From: a virus
DNA: 40,005 bases
IMG/VR virus record: IMGVR_UViG_3300028563_000039
Span: 1-40,005 of that record
Strand: one strand, 5' to 3'
Part shown: in pieces, positions 15,459-23,671 of the stretch
How the letters are laid out: the number at the start of each line of letters is the position of its first letter
How positions within the stretch are numbered: position 1 is the first letter of the stretch
Position numbers and translations under genes: made by a program
Notes under the pieces: model-generated
Databases searched by the model: none
Told to the model about the DNA's origin: nothing
The model's input: the letters and a program-made list of their open reading frames with translations, nothing else

Positions 15459-16928
15459 ATGACATCAAAGACATCACGCTCACTCATGGCTCGTGTATCA
15501 AACGAGCTTTACAACAAAGTTTTGCTCCTGGCATCGAAAGCAGGTGAGACGATAAGCGAGTTCGTTGCAAACGAGCTACAGAAGAACGTTCATGCACCTG
15601 TTGCTGACAAAAATTTGTTGGCTCAGCAACGTGAATTTGAGCTATGTAGGAGAGATCCAGCGTGGTTCATTGAGAACTATTGCAAAATAAAGTTACCTGT
15701 GAACAATGTCATAACTGCGTTTCAACCTTATCAATATCAAAAAGATTTAATCAAATCATTTGAAAATAAAATTTCTGTTATTTTAAGGTCACGTCAAATT
15801 GGCATGTCAACGTTGCTTGTCGCATATGCATTGTGGACAGCGTTGTTTAATAAAAAAACAATTTTAATCGTTACGTGTAATTTGAATACAACAAGAAATT
15901 TTAGCAATATACTAAAAGTAATGTTTGAAAATTTACCAAATTGGATGACGTCATCAAGTGATAAAGTAACGAATCACGGCGCATCATTCAATAATGGATC
16001 GATAATTGACATCGTTTCATATACGATTTATGCGGCCCGTGGACGTGTAGCAGATTTATTAATACTTGATGAAATGGCATGGATGAAAGACGCGTTCGAT
16101 GCATATGCACAGTGCGTAACAAAAGGAAAAATAATAATTTCAAGTACGTATAACGATGACGTTTCGAAACGTTTTGATGAAGAAAATCCGCTCGATCTTA
16201 GAATGCGACGTAAGATAGGTGAAAAGAAAATGGGAGACGATTTTAGAACGCTATTGTCAACGCATTCAAATGTGATCGTTTTGCCATATACGGTGTGTCC
16301 TAAAATGACGAATGACGTCATTGAAAACATTAAAAAGACAATGTCAACAAAACTGTTTCTACAACAGTTTTTGTGTGATTATTCAAGTGATGCTCAAAAA
16401 CGTCTTGACGCATTTAATAAAATGCGAGACGATATGATTTACGAAGGTACAAAACCACTTTATGACGACACGTTTGAATACGTTCCTGAAATTATAACAG
16501 TAAAAACAGACTGTGAATTACCGACGTATGTAAATTTTGTTTTGCCGAGTGATGATGGTAAAACTACAGAATATGCTCATAATCGTTATGTAAAAATAGA
16601 TGCTTTATCTGAAAAACTTCAACATGTAGTTCGTACGTACATTAATTCTCAAAGAGATACAATTAATTTGTGTAATCCCAATTCGCGATTAATTTTCGCT
16701 GTTAAGGAAAATTTTGAACATATAATTTCACTTTATCTTGATAAAGGAAGAGAAAAAAAGTATGTCATGACAGTGATAATTGATGGTGGAAAGTCGGAAC
16801 ATTATTACGATATTGAACGTTGGAGTGATTGTGAACAAATAATTGAAACTATAGTTTCAAGAGAAAAATTTACAATAACATCATGTGAAAATTCGTGGAT
16901 TGAACAAAAAGATGATGTCACTTCATAA
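15459..16928 (+). CDS. RHH-fused terminase-like ATPase without nuclease domain
   Basis: ATG at 15459 is preferred to a TTG at 15429. Residues 8-42 look like a ribbon-helix-helix DNA-binding unit (ARVSNELYNKVLLLASKAGE). Then follows a large-terminase ATPase: FQPYQYQKDLI (Q-type motif, about 88-98), deviant Walker A SRQIGMST (111-118, the usual Lys is Met), Walker B LLILDEMAW (200-208) and coupling motif ISSTYND (237-243). After about residue 360 no RNase H-like nuclease motif of gp17 is seen; the C-terminal 130 residues are an unrecognised domain. At 489 residues it is about 120 shorter than T4 gp17. It may be a diverged terminase paralogue rather than the packaging motor. Missense or assembly error is unlikely, because the frame and codon use are even. 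Confidence 0.7.
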   Translation: MTSKTSRSLMARVSNELYNKVLLLASKAGETISEFVANELQKNVHAPVADKNLLAQQREFELCRRDPAWFIENYCKIKLPVNNVITAFQPYQYQKDLIKSFENKISVILRSRQIGMSTLLVAYALWTALFNKKTILIVTCNLNTTRNFSNILKVMFENLPNWMTSSSDKVTNHGASFNNGSIIDIVSYTIYAARGRVADLLILDEMAWMKDAFDAYAQCVTKGKIIISSTYNDDVSKRFDEENPLDLRMRRKIGEKKMGDDFRTLLSTHSNVIVLPYTVCPKMTNDVIENIKKTMSTKLFLQQFLCDYSSDAQKRLDAFNKMRDDMIYEGTKPLYDDTFEYVPEIITVKTDCELPTYVNFVLPSDDGKTTEYAHNRYVKIDALSEKLQHVVRTYINSQRDTINLCNPNSRLIFAVKENFEHIISLYLDKGREKKYVMTVIIDGGKSEHYYDIERWSDCEQIIETIVSREKFTITSCENSWIEQKDDVTS

Positions 16929-17002
16929 TTCATGAATTACATTCTCTATACCCGATTCCACGGTCGGTTTTAACAAGCGTGGAAATGTCCGGAGACAAGA
17001 AA

Positions 17003-17293
17003 ATGTTTGAAGAACTAATTTACGACGAAGATTACTTTACTCCAACACGTTCAGCAATGAACAAGAACGCTCGCATTGAGAGCCGCGTCGATCGCACCGG
17101 CAAGGTTCGCACCGAGACTGTGCGTCGCGAGCCTGGAACTGTGCGAATTGCTGCGAGCACTAACGTCAACACGAATGCAACCACGGTGTACATTGACAGC
17201 CCGACTGATCGAGTTTCGCTTGATGGTCGAACAGCTCGCACGTTGTACACACTCTTGCAGAAGCATTATGAGAACGTGGGCAAGACTGCGTGA
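17003..17293 (+). CDS. Hypothetical protein (96 aa), GC-richer
   Basis: ATG at 17003 is chosen because GGAGAC (16991-16996) precedes it by 6 bp; earlier in-frame GTG/ATG codons lie at 16979 and 16985. Basic middle (ESRVDRTGKVRTETVRREPG) and a C-terminal segment with DRVSLDGRTARTLYTLL. More GC-rich than its neighbours. No family recognised. Followed by a terminator. Confidence 0.6.
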   Translation: MFEELIYDEDYFTPTRSAMNKNARIESRVDRTGKVRTETVRREPGTVRIAASTNVNTNATTVYIDSPTDRVSLDGRTARTLYTLLQKHYENVGKTA

Positions 17294-17318
17294 TTTGAAA
17301 GTATAATAAAGTAGAATT

Positions 17319-17350
17319 GAAACGCCTTTTTACGAGGGCGTTTCTCATTT
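17319..17350 (+). terminator. Rho-independent terminator
   Basis: GAAACGCC pairs with GGCGTTTC (8 bp) around a 10-nt loop, then TCATTTA. It closes the unit ending with the gene at 17003. Confidence 0.7.
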
Positions 17351-17393
17351 AAAGCGTGTGTACATCGACGTGAGCACATAATATTTTCTTCTC

Positions 17394-18005
17394 ATGCGAT
17401 TAAATGACAAGCAGACGTTGCTCACGATAAAAGCACTTTCACATTATATCAATATCTCTTTACAATGCGTTGCGAATGATGACGTTGAGAAAACAAACGC
17501 AAAATATCTGCTCCAGGCAATGGAAGATAATTTGTTAAATGAAAACGTTGAAGAACGTAAAATGACGTTGAATGAAGCGTATCATAACTACTGTGATAAT
17601 ATTGCTCGAGAGGATGAAGCAGAAAAACGTAGATTTGCAGCAGCAAAGTTAATACAAAACTATAACCCGATCTCGTTATGGAAACTTGTTCCGTTGTCAA
17701 TTGAAACACGTGTAATTTTTTCAACGTTTACAGAACGTGAAGATATTATACAAATAAAATTCGGAGAAGCAGTCGTTGAGGGAACATGTGACAGGATTGT
17801 GTTTATGTCGCTCACGCCAATTGAGGACAGCATGTGTAGCAAACATGACATAGACGATCTCATTAAGATAATCCGTAGCGGAAACAACCTTCAAATTGAA
17901 CAAAGAACACCGAATGGACATGTGTGGCACGAGTTTGAGTTGTTGGACCATCAGCTATATTCATTATTGGAGAGTGATGTCTTTTACGACATCGCGTTGA
18001 ATTGA
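17394..18005 (+). CDS. Hypothetical protein (203 aa)
   Basis: Starts after the terminator. N-terminal half helical (LTIKALSHYINISLQCVAND...), C-terminal half mixed beta with an acidic ..SKHDIDDLIKIIRSGNNLQ.. segment. No catalytic motif or family recognised. Next gene begins 1 bp after its stop. Confidence 0.6.
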   Translation: MRLNDKQTLLTIKALSHYINISLQCVANDDVEKTNAKYLLQAMEDNLLNENVEERKMTLNEAYHNYCDNIAREDEAEKRRFAAAKLIQNYNPISLWKLVPLSIETRVIFSTFTEREDIIQIKFGEAVVEGTCDRIVFMSLTPIEDSMCSKHDIDDLIKIIRSGNNLQIEQRTPNGHVWHEFELLDHQLYSLLESDVFYDIALN

Positions 18006-18006
18006 C

Positions 18007-18312
18007 ATGCAACACGTTCTTGAACAAGTTGTAGCATTACGTTATCCGGACATAAAAATTAAAGATGTGTGGTCAACGTATGATTTTGATAGAAATTACA
18101 TAGTTCGTATTTGTTATGAAAAAGTTGATTATGATATAAAATTTTCAGTATTTCGTTATTCACAGCATGAAAATGCAATGAATGTCACTGTTCAAAATTT
18201 TCTTACGTCTCTTGAGAAATTATTGCGTAAAATTGTGCGCGACACTGGATTTCGAATTGGAAAATCACTTGCATTTTCATGTAAAAAGTCACGTGGGCGG
18301 TGGTTGAAGTGA
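18007..18312 (+). CDS. Hypothetical protein (101 aa)
   Basis: Mixed alpha/beta protein (MQHVLEQVVALRYPDIKIKD...) with a basic C-terminus (CKKSRGRWLK). Directly follows the previous gene, so the two are probably co-transcribed. No family recognised. Confidence 0.55.
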   Translation: MQHVLEQVVALRYPDIKIKDVWSTYDFDRNYIVRICYEKVDYDIKFSVFRYSQHENAMNVTVQNFLTSLEKLLRKIVRDTGFRIGKSLAFSCKKSRGRWLK

Positions 18313-18357
18313 ACAACTCATCAAAATGGTGTAATATTGTTTCATGGAGATTTTTTC

Positions 18358-18579
18358 ATGAATATGTATGTTGCTTCTCTCAAGGATGCATCTGACGTCA
18401 AAGTTTCAATCGTCAATCGTCCTCTTGATTACGCGTTCGCTCGTGCAAAGTCAAATGGTGTCTCATTGCGTGTTGCATCGCTTGATAACGAGCGAAGAGT
18501 CCTTGACGCAGAGTATGTAGAAAATCGTGTCAACGTGGACGTCAACGACGGAATTGTCAACAAGTGTTGGGTTGGATAA
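18358..18579 (+). CDS. Small hypothetical protein (73 aa)
   Basis: ATG at 18358 is chosen because GGAG (18345-18348) precedes it; an upstream TTG at 18337 is less likely. Contains LKDASDVKVSIVNRPLDYAF. No family recognised. Confidence 0.5.
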   Translation: MNMYVASLKDASDVKVSIVNRPLDYAFARAKSNGVSLRVASLDNERRVLDAEYVENRVNVDVNDGIVNKCWVG

Positions 18580-18580
18580 T

Positions 18581-18808
18581 ATGAAAGAAATAGTGATTGA
18601 CGATGTTTTGCCACCGTTCATTTCAGTAATTGATACAGGAGATGCAATGATCGTCGCGTCAGCAGGTTTTGGGCATGCTTGGTGCAGGGACGAATTGGGA
18701 ATTGAAATTGACACTGTTCCTGACGTCGTTGAACCGGTGTACGATTGTGACTTGTCATATCTTGATGAAAAAGTGTCAGACGTTTCAACAATACCATTGT
18801 TTGTTTAA
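18581..18808 (+). CDS. Small hypothetical protein (75 aa)
   Basis: ATG at 18581, one base after the previous stop. Acidic (VPDVVEPVYDCDLSYLDEK). No family recognised. Confidence 0.5.
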   Translation: MKEIVIDDVLPPFISVIDTGDAMIVASAGFGHAWCRDELGIEIDTVPDVVEPVYDCDLSYLDEKVSDVSTIPLFV

Positions 18809-18844
18809 TTGTACACGTTTTGTGATGTGATGTAAATATACATC

Positions 18845-19036
18845 ATGTCTGCAACAATTGAAGTGTATCAGGAACGTTTAACATTGCTCGAAAATAAGTC
18901 AAATCGTACCTCCGACGAGGAATCCGAGTTGCAAACTTTACGAAGTGAGATTTGTAAGCTTCGTGAGGCTCACACAAGCAAAGGCAGTCTTTTGACTGAT
19001 ACCAATCGAAGCAACAAGACTTTGCTCAACGGGTGA
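18845..19036 (+). CDS. Small coiled-coil protein (63 aa)
   Basis: Heptad-like N-terminus (IEVYQERLTLLENKSN... ESELQTLRSEICKLREAH) predicts a coiled coil. An A/T-rich promoter-like stretch (TAAATATACATC) directly precedes the ATG. No family recognised. Confidence 0.5.
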   Translation: MSATIEVYQERLTLLENKSNRTSDEESELQTLRSEICKLREAHTSKGSLLTDTNRSNKTLLNG

Positions 19037-19038
19037 TT

Positions 19039-19185
19039 ATGTCTGTTGATTTGTCGAAGTTATCTGCGCATGATAAGAAAATTGCAGAAGATCTTTGTGA
19101 GTCAATTGCTGCTTTGCGCATCGCAGGAAAAGACACGCTTGAATTACAGAAGAAATTAGCAGATATTTTAGGAGCAAACGAATGA
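19039..19185 (+). CDS. Very small helical protein (48 aa)
   Basis: ATG at 19039 two bases after the previous stop. Reads MSVDLSKLSAHDKKIAEDL... and ends LQKKLADILGANE. Overlaps the next gene by 4 bp (ATGA), which supports it as real. No family recognised. Confidence 0.5.
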   Translation: MSVDLSKLSAHDKKIAEDLCESIAALRIAGKDTLELQKKLADILGANE

Positions 19186-19403
19186 CACAGGTTACAAATT
19201 TGTTACAACCAATCATTGCATCAGTTGATGGTCCACCGCCATACACGATTCGTGTAAATACAATGCCACAAGCATATATGACGCAAGGTGGTGCTCAAGG
19301 TCGTCCTGTGAAGGGCTACACGTACATACGTTATGATATTCTACCTGTAGAATTACAGGAGCGTATAAAGATGTTAATTCAAGCAAAACAGGATGGAATG
19401 TGA
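19182..19403 (+). CDS. Small hypothetical protein (73 aa)
   Basis: ATGA overlap with the upstream gene; AGGAG (19170-19174) upstream. Contains GPPPYTIRVNTMPQAYM and a C-terminal helix PVELQERIKMLIQAK. No family recognised. Confidence 0.5.
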   Translation: MTQVTNLLQPIIASVDGPPPYTIRVNTMPQAYMTQGGAQGRPVKGYTYIRYDILPVELQERIKMLIQAKQDGM

Positions 19404-19405
19404 TT

Positions 19406-19627
19406 ATGATCAAAATTAAAATAATGCCGCTTCTACATGAAGAATATGAAGCAACGCAAATCATGTTATTAGTTAATGATATAGAGAAAATTTCTACGTT
19501 AGTATTAACATATAAAGAGCTAAATGTATCGTTGAATGGAATGACGTGTGTTCTCGACGCGTTAGGTATTGAGTGGGAATTACAAGATACACGAAAGAAC
19601 ATGCAATGGCCGCACATGGATATTTGA
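19406..19627 (+). CDS. Small hypothetical protein (73 aa)
   Basis: ATG at 19406 (GTG at 19400 is an alternative). Mixed alpha/beta (IEKISTLVLTYKELNVSLNG). Its 3' end overlaps the methyltransferase gene by 22 bp in another frame. Confidence 0.45.
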   Translation: MIKIKIMPLLHEEYEATQIMLLVNDIEKISTLVLTYKELNVSLNGMTCVLDALGIEWELQDTRKNMQWPHMDI

Positions 19628-20238
19628 GTTCGTTAAAGAGGTTTATACAACCTATTGAAAATCCGTCGGTGATTGAAATTGGAGTTGATAGGGGTGTCAT
19701 GTTTTTGACGCTCGCCTATTTTCTCGTTCGCACGAAGCAGAAGTTTGACATCACCGGTGTTGACATCATGTTGCAGGAACAACTTGTTATCATGGCATCA
19801 AACATTGATTTGGTGTCGCAGGAACAGAAAATTAGACTACGCCAAGAAAATAGCTTGTCTTTGATGCCAAAGATTGTTGAAGAAATAAAGTGCGGTGCAC
19901 AAAAGCAGTTTGATGTGATGTTGATTGACGGTGATCACAATTATTACACGGTGAAAAAAGAGCTTGAACTGTTAAACAATTTGACGCATGAAAATAGCAT
20001 AGTGATAGTCGACGATTATTCCGGGAGATGGAGTAATCGCAATATGTGGTATTTTGATCGTCCTGGATATGAAAACTGTGAATTGGCGACACAAGAAATT
20101 GTCACCGAAAAACAAGGTGTAAAGCCCGCAGTTGATGAGTTTTTGGTGTCTCATGTTGAGTGGCAACACGAACAACCCATTCAAGGAGAACCCATTGTGT
20201 TGTTTCGAAAACATGAAGCTTTCATGCAAATGAGTTGA
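19606..20238 (+). CDS. Class I SAM-dependent methyltransferase (210 aa)
   Basis: Motif I-like VIEIGVDRG (22-30), an acidic residue after the second strand (TGVDI), and LIDGDHNY (106-113) followed by IVIVDDYSG (132-140). This is the pattern of the methyltransferase_24 / cephalosporin-hydroxylase-like group, which methylate small molecules or sugars. Substrate unknown. ATG at 19606 is used; a GTG at 19573 is possible and would extend it by 11 residues. Overlaps the preceding gene. Confidence 0.75.
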   Translation: MAAHGYLSSLKRFIQPIENPSVIEIGVDRGVMFLTLAYFLVRTKQKFDITGVDIMLQEQLVIMASNIDLVSQEQKIRLRQENSLSLMPKIVEEIKCGAQKQFDVMLIDGDHNYYTVKKELELLNNLTHENSIVIVDDYSGRWSNRNMWYFDRPGYENCELATQEIVTEKQGVKPAVDEFLVSHVEWQHEQPIQGEPIVLFRKHEAFMQMS

Positions 20239-20246
20239 ATAGTTAT
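20239..20246 (+). promoter_or_regulatory. ATAGTTAT box (candidate late promoter)
   Basis: Variant of the recurring box, 4 bp before the start at 20251, overlapping the end region of the methyltransferase gene. Confidence 0.35.
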
Positions 20247-20250
20247 ATAC

Positions 20251-20559
20251 ATGAAACGTGTAAATGAAATTGGTTCGCTCACGTGTTATTCGCCAAGGTC
20301 AAGTGTGGGTGGGAGCATGGTAGTTTCTTCAGACGAATGTGACATTGATGACGAGTTGCTCACTGATGGTGATGATGAACTTGATGAAGTGTGCGTTGCT
20401 CAATTGCGTGTGTTGATCAACGAGATCATACGTAAAGTTGGCAATAAATACGTGTTATATACGAAACATGTCAAGAACGGCAAACGTCGTCGTCTTGGAA
20501 CGCATGACACTCGAGCGGGTGCTGAAAGACAAGAAAAAGCAATTCATTCGCATCATTAA
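20251..20559 (+). CDS. Hypothetical protein with short basic C-terminal motif (102 aa)
   Basis: Acidic middle (DECDIDDELLTDGDDELDE) and a basic C-terminus KYVLYTKHVKNGKRRRLGTH, then AGAERQEKAI. The latter recalls a short phage motif (WxVxSxxGKxLGxxxTxxxAxxRxxQI) seen at the ends of many small phage proteins. Preceded by an ATAGTTAT box 4 bp from the start with no room for a Shine-Dalgarno. Confidence 0.6.
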   Translation: MKRVNEIGSLTCYSPRSSVGGSMVVSSDECDIDDELLTDGDDELDEVCVAQLRVLINEIIRKVGNKYVLYTKHVKNGKRRRLGTHDTRAGAERQEKAIHSHH

Positions 20560-20598
20560 GAAGTGTATTGTTGGTTCAACTTGTTATAGTATTTGATC

Positions 20599-21069
20599 AT
20601 GATAGAAGAGAACGTTACGCAACAAGTCGATGTCTCTGACGTTGATGATAGTGCAAATGATTTCATTTTTTCTGACGAAGAGCGTGAACGTCAGCGCCTT
20701 GCACGACGTCCAAATGTTGAACACCTTGACCTGGCAACGTCAGGAACAAAGTTTGCTCGTGTTGCACTGTTTGACGTGGGACAGCGCGTCGTAGTAGAGC
20801 GAATGACAACGCTATTTTCTGACGGTGAAATGCGATGGCTCGACACAAAGGTGTACCACGTGAAAGCCCTCGATAGGGAAACAGGCACAGTCAAGGCGAC
20901 AGAAGAAGACACTGATCACTGGTCGAACTTGAACTTCATGAGCGAAAAGCAAGTGTTTAGGATCGCACCGCCATGGCCAAAGAATCCGTTTGTAGACAAG
21001 CGTAGGCGGCGTCAAAGCAAGCAGATGAAAGAATTTCATGATCGCTTGCGTGGAGACGATGGCAAATGA
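20599..21069 (+). CDS. Hypothetical protein (156 aa)
   Basis: ATG at 20599 is used (TTG at 20593 also in frame). Acidic N-terminus, central beta-rich part (DVGQRVVVERMTTLFSDGEM... DTKVYHVKALDRETGTVKA) that could be a small barrel, and a basic tail (DKRRRRQSKQMKEFHDRLR). No family recognised. Confidence 0.6.
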   Translation: MIEENVTQQVDVSDVDDSANDFIFSDEERERQRLARRPNVEHLDLATSGTKFARVALFDVGQRVVVERMTTLFSDGEMRWLDTKVYHVKALDRETGTVKATEEDTDHWSNLNFMSEKQVFRIAPPWPKNPFVDKRRRRQSKQMKEFHDRLRGDDGK

Positions 21070-21242
21070 GTGATGTGCAACCCTGCGGAAATCCTGATTG
21101 TTGTGTTTCAACATTCATTGACGAAGAGACGCTGACGTTTGGCACAGGAAAGCTTGATGATTTTGGGTGTTGGGAATTTCCGTGCGAAGTGTGTGAAAAT
21201 GAGCATATCAAGTGTCTTGAAAAGGAAAAGAGTGACAATTGA
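21066..21242 (+). CDS. Small Cys-rich protein (58 aa)
   Basis: ATGA overlap with the upstream gene. Seven Cys, including PCEVCENEH and a CGNPDCC cluster, suggest zinc binding. Its 3' end overlaps the next gene by 44 bp. No family recognised. Confidence 0.5.
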   Translation: MSDVQPCGNPDCCVSTFIDEETLTFGTGKLDDFGCWEFPCEVCENEHIKCLEKEKSDN

Positions 21243-21552
21243 AAACGTAGTTTTATTGTTAATTGCATTAGTTTGTGCAGTCATAGCGTCTTGGCGTATA
21301 TCGTTAGTGATTGGTTTTTCAGCGATTAGATCAATATTTTCTGTAGAAAAAGAACGCGGTATGCGTCTGAATGAAACGTTAAAGTTAACCGAGATTTGGC
21401 GTGGCAAAGTAGTTAAGCTAAAGTCGGGCGTTCAACGCATGACAATAAGCAGCGTGACGACAAATCGTCAAGCATTTTGTGTGTGGCACGATGTGAATGG
21501 TCTTGCGCAGGGTTCGAATTTCTCGTTAGATTGTCTTGAGGAGGTTGTATGA
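21199..21552 (+). CDS. Membrane-anchored DUF2158/YodC-like protein (117 aa)
   Basis: Residues about 15-32 (ENVVLLLIALVCAVIASW) form a membrane segment. The C-terminus reads GKVVKLKSGVQRMTISSV then CVWHDVNGLAQGSNF and LEEV, which matches the small YodC-like fold (GDVVxLKSGGPxMTV...CxWF...). Exact start uncertain: ATG 21199 overlaps the previous gene by 44 bp, and GTG 21232 is an alternative. Function unknown. Confidence 0.55.
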   Translation: MSISSVLKRKRVTIENVVLLLIALVCAVIASWRISLVIGFSAIRSIFSVEKERGMRLNETLKLTEIWRGKVVKLKSGVQRMTISSVTTNRQAFCVWHDVNGLAQGSNFSLDCLEEVV

Positions 21553-21770
21553 AAAAATATGACGTTCGTGGAATCGATGTTTGGGTGTGTGATAATGGGT
21601 TGTGGAAAAATTTGGCTAACGCGAGCGATAGTTCAACGGCCAGATTTATAGCTAACGTATTGAATGAATACGAACGATCTCAAACATATGCAGAGCAACA
21701 ATACGCTAGGTGTGAACGTTATCGACTTCGCAATGTACAATTTCCTCCAAAGAAAAAAGTTGATTATTGA
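21549..21770 (+). CDS. Small hypothetical protein (73 aa)
   Basis: ATGA overlap with the previous gene and a strong GAGGAGG ribosome-binding site. Reads MKKYDVRGIDVWVCDNGLWK with a helical C-terminus. No family recognised. Confidence 0.55.
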   Translation: MKKYDVRGIDVWVCDNGLWKNLANASDSSTARFIANVLNEYERSQTYAEQQYARCERYRLRNVQFPPKKKVDY

Positions 21771-21803
21771 AACAAAAATGCTGTCACGTATTAATTTCTT
21801 AAT

Positions 21804-22442
21804 ATGTCAGACAGCGTTTCATTGCTCAAAGCCGCAGCAAAAAATAATGACGTTGTGTTGAAATTCATTGACAATGTCATTACATATGTTAAAAAACATG
21901 ACATTGTGTTGCGAGTCACTGAAGAAAAGAACGTAGACGGGCAGTATGCGGGCTATTTTTGTTCTGATCCAAAAGAACTGGCAATTGCAATTGGCAAGCC
22001 TCTCGAACAGTGGGTGCCTGTGTTATTGCACGAGTTGAATCATGGTGTTCAGTACGAAGAAAATCCGAGCCTGTTTGATCAGCTTGGTGAAGGTGAGGAT
22101 GATTTTTACACGTGGACGAGCGGTGAGATGCCGAAGCACTTTGACAAACAAACGTCGTTGATGAAGAGTCTAATGATTGAGAGCGACTGTGAACAACGCA
22201 CCGTAAATTCAATCATCAAGTATAATTTGCAGTTGATCATAAATCCCGTAGAGTATGCGCAGAAGGCAAATACTTACGTGACTTTTTATAAGTACGTAGC
22301 TCGAAAGCGCCGTTGGAATGTGCAAGGAAAAACGCCATACGAAGTGAAGAACGTGTGGAAACTGTTTCCAACAAAAGTCGAATTGTTTGGATGTCCATTG
22401 AGAAAAAGGTATAGAGAAGCATTTGAAAAGTGCATGAAGTGA
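21804..22442 (+). CDS. Putative zinc metallopeptidase (HELNH motif, 212 aa)
   Basis: Contains VLLHELNHGVQYEE with the HExxH motif at residues 76-80; E126 or E130 (MIESDCEQR) could be the third zinc ligand, as in gluzincins. A further SDPKELAIAIGKPLEQW segment precedes it. No signal peptide, so it would act in the cytoplasm or inside the virion. The family and substrate are not identified; HExxH alone can occur by chance, but the hydrophobic context is right. Confidence 0.55.
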   Translation: MSDSVSLLKAAAKNNDVVLKFIDNVITYVKKHDIVLRVTEEKNVDGQYAGYFCSDPKELAIAIGKPLEQWVPVLLHELNHGVQYEENPSLFDQLGEGEDDFYTWTSGEMPKHFDKQTSLMKSLMIESDCEQRTVNSIIKYNLQLIINPVEYAQKANTYVTFYKYVARKRRWNVQGKTPYEVKNVWKLFPTKVELFGCPLRKRYREAFEKCMK

Positions 22443-22448
22443 GGGTGT

Positions 22449-22622
22449 ATGAACACAGTGACGACTTTGTCAAAAATTGACGTAGAAAATATCGTTCGTG
22501 AATTTGTTCGAAAATCAGTCAAAGGCGTGACAATGATTGATGTGAAGATTCCAGAAGATTTAGAGATTAAAGTCGAGTACAATGCATTTGTGCAAAGCAT
22601 AAACAAAGAAGAAAAATCATGA
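22449..22622 (+). CDS. Small hypothetical protein (57 aa)
   Basis: ATG at 22449 after GAGGG. Reads MNTVTTLSKIDVENIVREFV and later EDLEIKVEYNAFVQSI. Its stop overlaps the alanine dehydrogenase start (ATGA), so the two are translationally coupled. No family recognised. Confidence 0.5.
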   Translation: MNTVTTLSKIDVENIVREFVRKSVKGVTMIDVKIPEDLEIKVEYNAFVQSINKEEKS

Positions 22623-23671
22623 TTACGACAATTGGCGTGCCACGTGAAATTAAGAACAATGAACGTCGAGTTGGGATGACACCTTCTGGCGTGTCGTTGA
22701 TCAAGTCAACGTATCAAAATCTCGTCAAGATTTTTGTTGAGACAAAAGCAGGCATCGGTTCGGGATATTCAGACAATGACTACGCGACAGCGGGAGCAGA
22801 AATCGTAGACAACGCATACGACAAAGCGCGTTTGATTGTCAAAGTAAAAGAACCACAAGCAAGTGAAATTGGTCTGATCAACGACAAACACGTGTTGTTT
22901 TGTTACCTACACTTAGCTGCGTCTAAGACTTTGACACAAGTTTTGCTCGACACAAAGTGCGTTGCGTTGGCGTACGAGACGTTAGTTATCAACGACAAGA
23001 CACCCTTGCTCTCTCCAATGTCAGACGTAGCAGGCAGAGTCGCAGTCCAACGTGGATCGATGTTTTTGCCGAAGTTACTATCAGGAGTCGTAGGCGTCCC
23101 AAGCGCACATGTGATGGTGATCGGTGCGGGCGTCGTTGGGACTTCAGCGGCAGAAACAGCGAAAGGCATGGGAGCACGCGTAACAGTTGTTGACACAAGC
23201 GTCGATGCGCTTAGACAAGTTGCGCCAATGTGTGTTGGAACTGTGCTTTGTGATAGCATCACTGGAAAATTGTTGGAAGACGTTGACATGCTAATTGGAG
23301 CTGTGCACTCGCCTGGCAAAAAGGCTCAACGCGTCGTGTCAAGTAGAGCAATGTCATATATGAAGCGAGGTTCAGTCGCAGTCGACGTGAGCATTGATCA
23401 GGGTGGTTGTTTTGAGGGAAGTCACGCTACGTCACATGATGAGCCAACGTACGATCTCAATGGCATAACTTATTACTGCGTACCAAACTTGCCTGCCGTC
23501 GTGCCACACACCTCAACGAGGGCTTTGTGCAACGCAACGCTTCCGTACGTGAAGAAGCTTGTTACGAGCGAATTTGATGCGTTCCACTATGACATGTTTT
23601 CTGGAGCGCTAAATCTACGTGATGGTGAGATTTGGAACAAGGCTGTGAAAGATGTATACGATGGAACATGA
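22619..23671 (+). CDS. ald: Alanine dehydrogenase (NAD-dependent)
   Basis: Catalyses reversible oxidative deamination of L-alanine to pyruvate and ammonia with NAD. The full-length pattern is present: IGVPREIKNNERRVGMTPSG at the start, KVKEP (75-79), YLHLA (96-100), Rossmann loop GAGVVG (169-174) with D192 after the next strand, and IDQGG (259-263). Residues matching the known catalytic or substrate set are R17, K75, H98 and D260, so the enzyme should be active. It has 350 residues against about 370 for the bacterial enzyme, the shortfall being mostly at the C-terminus. It lies in the accessory block, translationally coupled at both ends, and is an unusual phage metabolic gene. NAD(P) transhydrogenase alpha subunit is related, but HLAA and the ligand residues favour alanine dehydrogenase. 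Confidence 0.9.
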   Translation: MITTIGVPREIKNNERRVGMTPSGVSLIKSTYQNLVKIFVETKAGIGSGYSDNDYATAGAEIVDNAYDKARLIVKVKEPQASEIGLINDKHVLFCYLHLAASKTLTQVLLDTKCVALAYETLVINDKTPLLSPMSDVAGRVAVQRGSMFLPKLLSGVVGVPSAHVMVIGAGVVGTSAAETAKGMGARVTVVDTSVDALRQVAPMCVGTVLCDSITGKLLEDVDMLIGAVHSPGKKAQRVVSSRAMSYMKRGSVAVDVSIDQGGCFEGSHATSHDEPTYDLNGITYYCVPNLPAVVPHTSTRALCNATLPYVKKLVTSEFDAFHYDMFSGALNLRDGEIWNKAVKDVYDGT

